This document shows positions 5,789 through 5,864 of a stretch of 5,864 nucleotides of DNA, piece after piece. Position 1 is the stretch's first letter, and every line of letters begins with the position of its first letter. The stretch is from NCBI GenBank assembly GCA_027038775.1, contig JALWGP010000005.1, positions 1 through 5,864 on the forward strand, read 5' to 3'. Origin of the DNA: Sedimenticola sp. Lineage in GTDB: Bacteria > Pseudomonadota > Gammaproteobacteria > Chromatiales > Chromatiaceae. Below the pieces are notes generated by a model, which was not told where the DNA came from, ran no database searches, and saw only the letters and a program-made list of their open reading frames with translations. The position numbers and the translations under genes are program-made.

Positions 5789-5863
5789 CGTAGGATGGGT
5801 TGAGCGCAGCGAAACCCATCACCCCAAGTTCACGATGGGTTTCGTTCCTCAACCCATCCTACG
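5789..5863. repeat. Palindromic intergenic repeat downstream of crp
   Basis: A long inverted repeat pairs arm 5789-5820 with arm 5834-5863 around a 13-base loop. The outer 16 bases (starting CGTAGGATGGGTTGAG) and inner 11 bases (CGAAACCCATC) are perfectly complementary between arms, and only the short middle differs. Each arm also contains its own inverted pair: GATGGGTT at 5794-5801 with AACCCATC at 5813-5820, and GATGGGTT at 5834-5841 with AACCCATC at 5851-5858. It can therefore fold either as one long hairpin or as two small ones. It begins 36 bases after the crp stop. I recognise the sequence type as a dispersed REP/MITE-like repeat of gammaproteobacterial chromosomes, from memory only. 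There is no T-run, though the fold could still act in crp transcript termination or 3' stability. No coding sequence is seen from 5753 to the end. Confidence 0.88.
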
Positions 5864-5864
5864 G

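Overview
The window looks like an ordinary chromosomal segment of a GC-rich gammaproteobacterium. The CRP-type regulator is very close to Escherichia coli CRP and Pseudomonas Vfr, an OsmC/YhfA protein diverges from it, and a FeoA-FeoB-FeoC order with a FeoC-like third gene is typical of this class. The palindromic repeat at the right edge belongs to a type I recall from purple-sulfur and sulfur-oxidising gammaproteobacteria. Genus or species cannot be fixed from the sequence.

Layout, left to right. Positions 1-2628 hold a ferrous iron uptake operon on the minus strand, transcribed feoA > feoB > feoC. Only the first 14 codons of feoC lie inside the window. A Fur-box-like inverted repeat overlaps a CATAAT -10 element just upstream of feoA. 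After a 172-base intergenic stretch comes yaaA (minus, 2801-3577), a peroxide-stress protein linked in E. coli to control of free iron. Divergent from it is a secreted lytic transglycosylase with Sel1-like repeats (plus, 3762-4565). This converges with an OsmC/YhfA-type gene (minus, 4572-4991), only 6 bases apart. An AT-rich 107-base divergent region separates yhfA from crp (plus, 5099-5752) and contains a good CRP-binding-site match just before the crp start. The last 75 bases are a complex inverted repeat.

The left half reads as an iron and peroxide group: Fur-controlled Fe(II) import beside a protein that limits iron-driven oxidative damage. The right half is the conserved crp-yhfA divergent pair, with likely CRP autoregulation. 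The transglycosylase between them has no obvious functional tie to either.

I found no convincing new multi-gene system. The points most worth a second look are a five-proline run at the start of the CRP protein, a short CRP insertion relative to E. coli CRP and Vfr, the CRP operator, the Fur box, the yaaA-feo adjacency, and the terminal repeat. No tRNA, rRNA, CRISPR array or transposase gene was seen.
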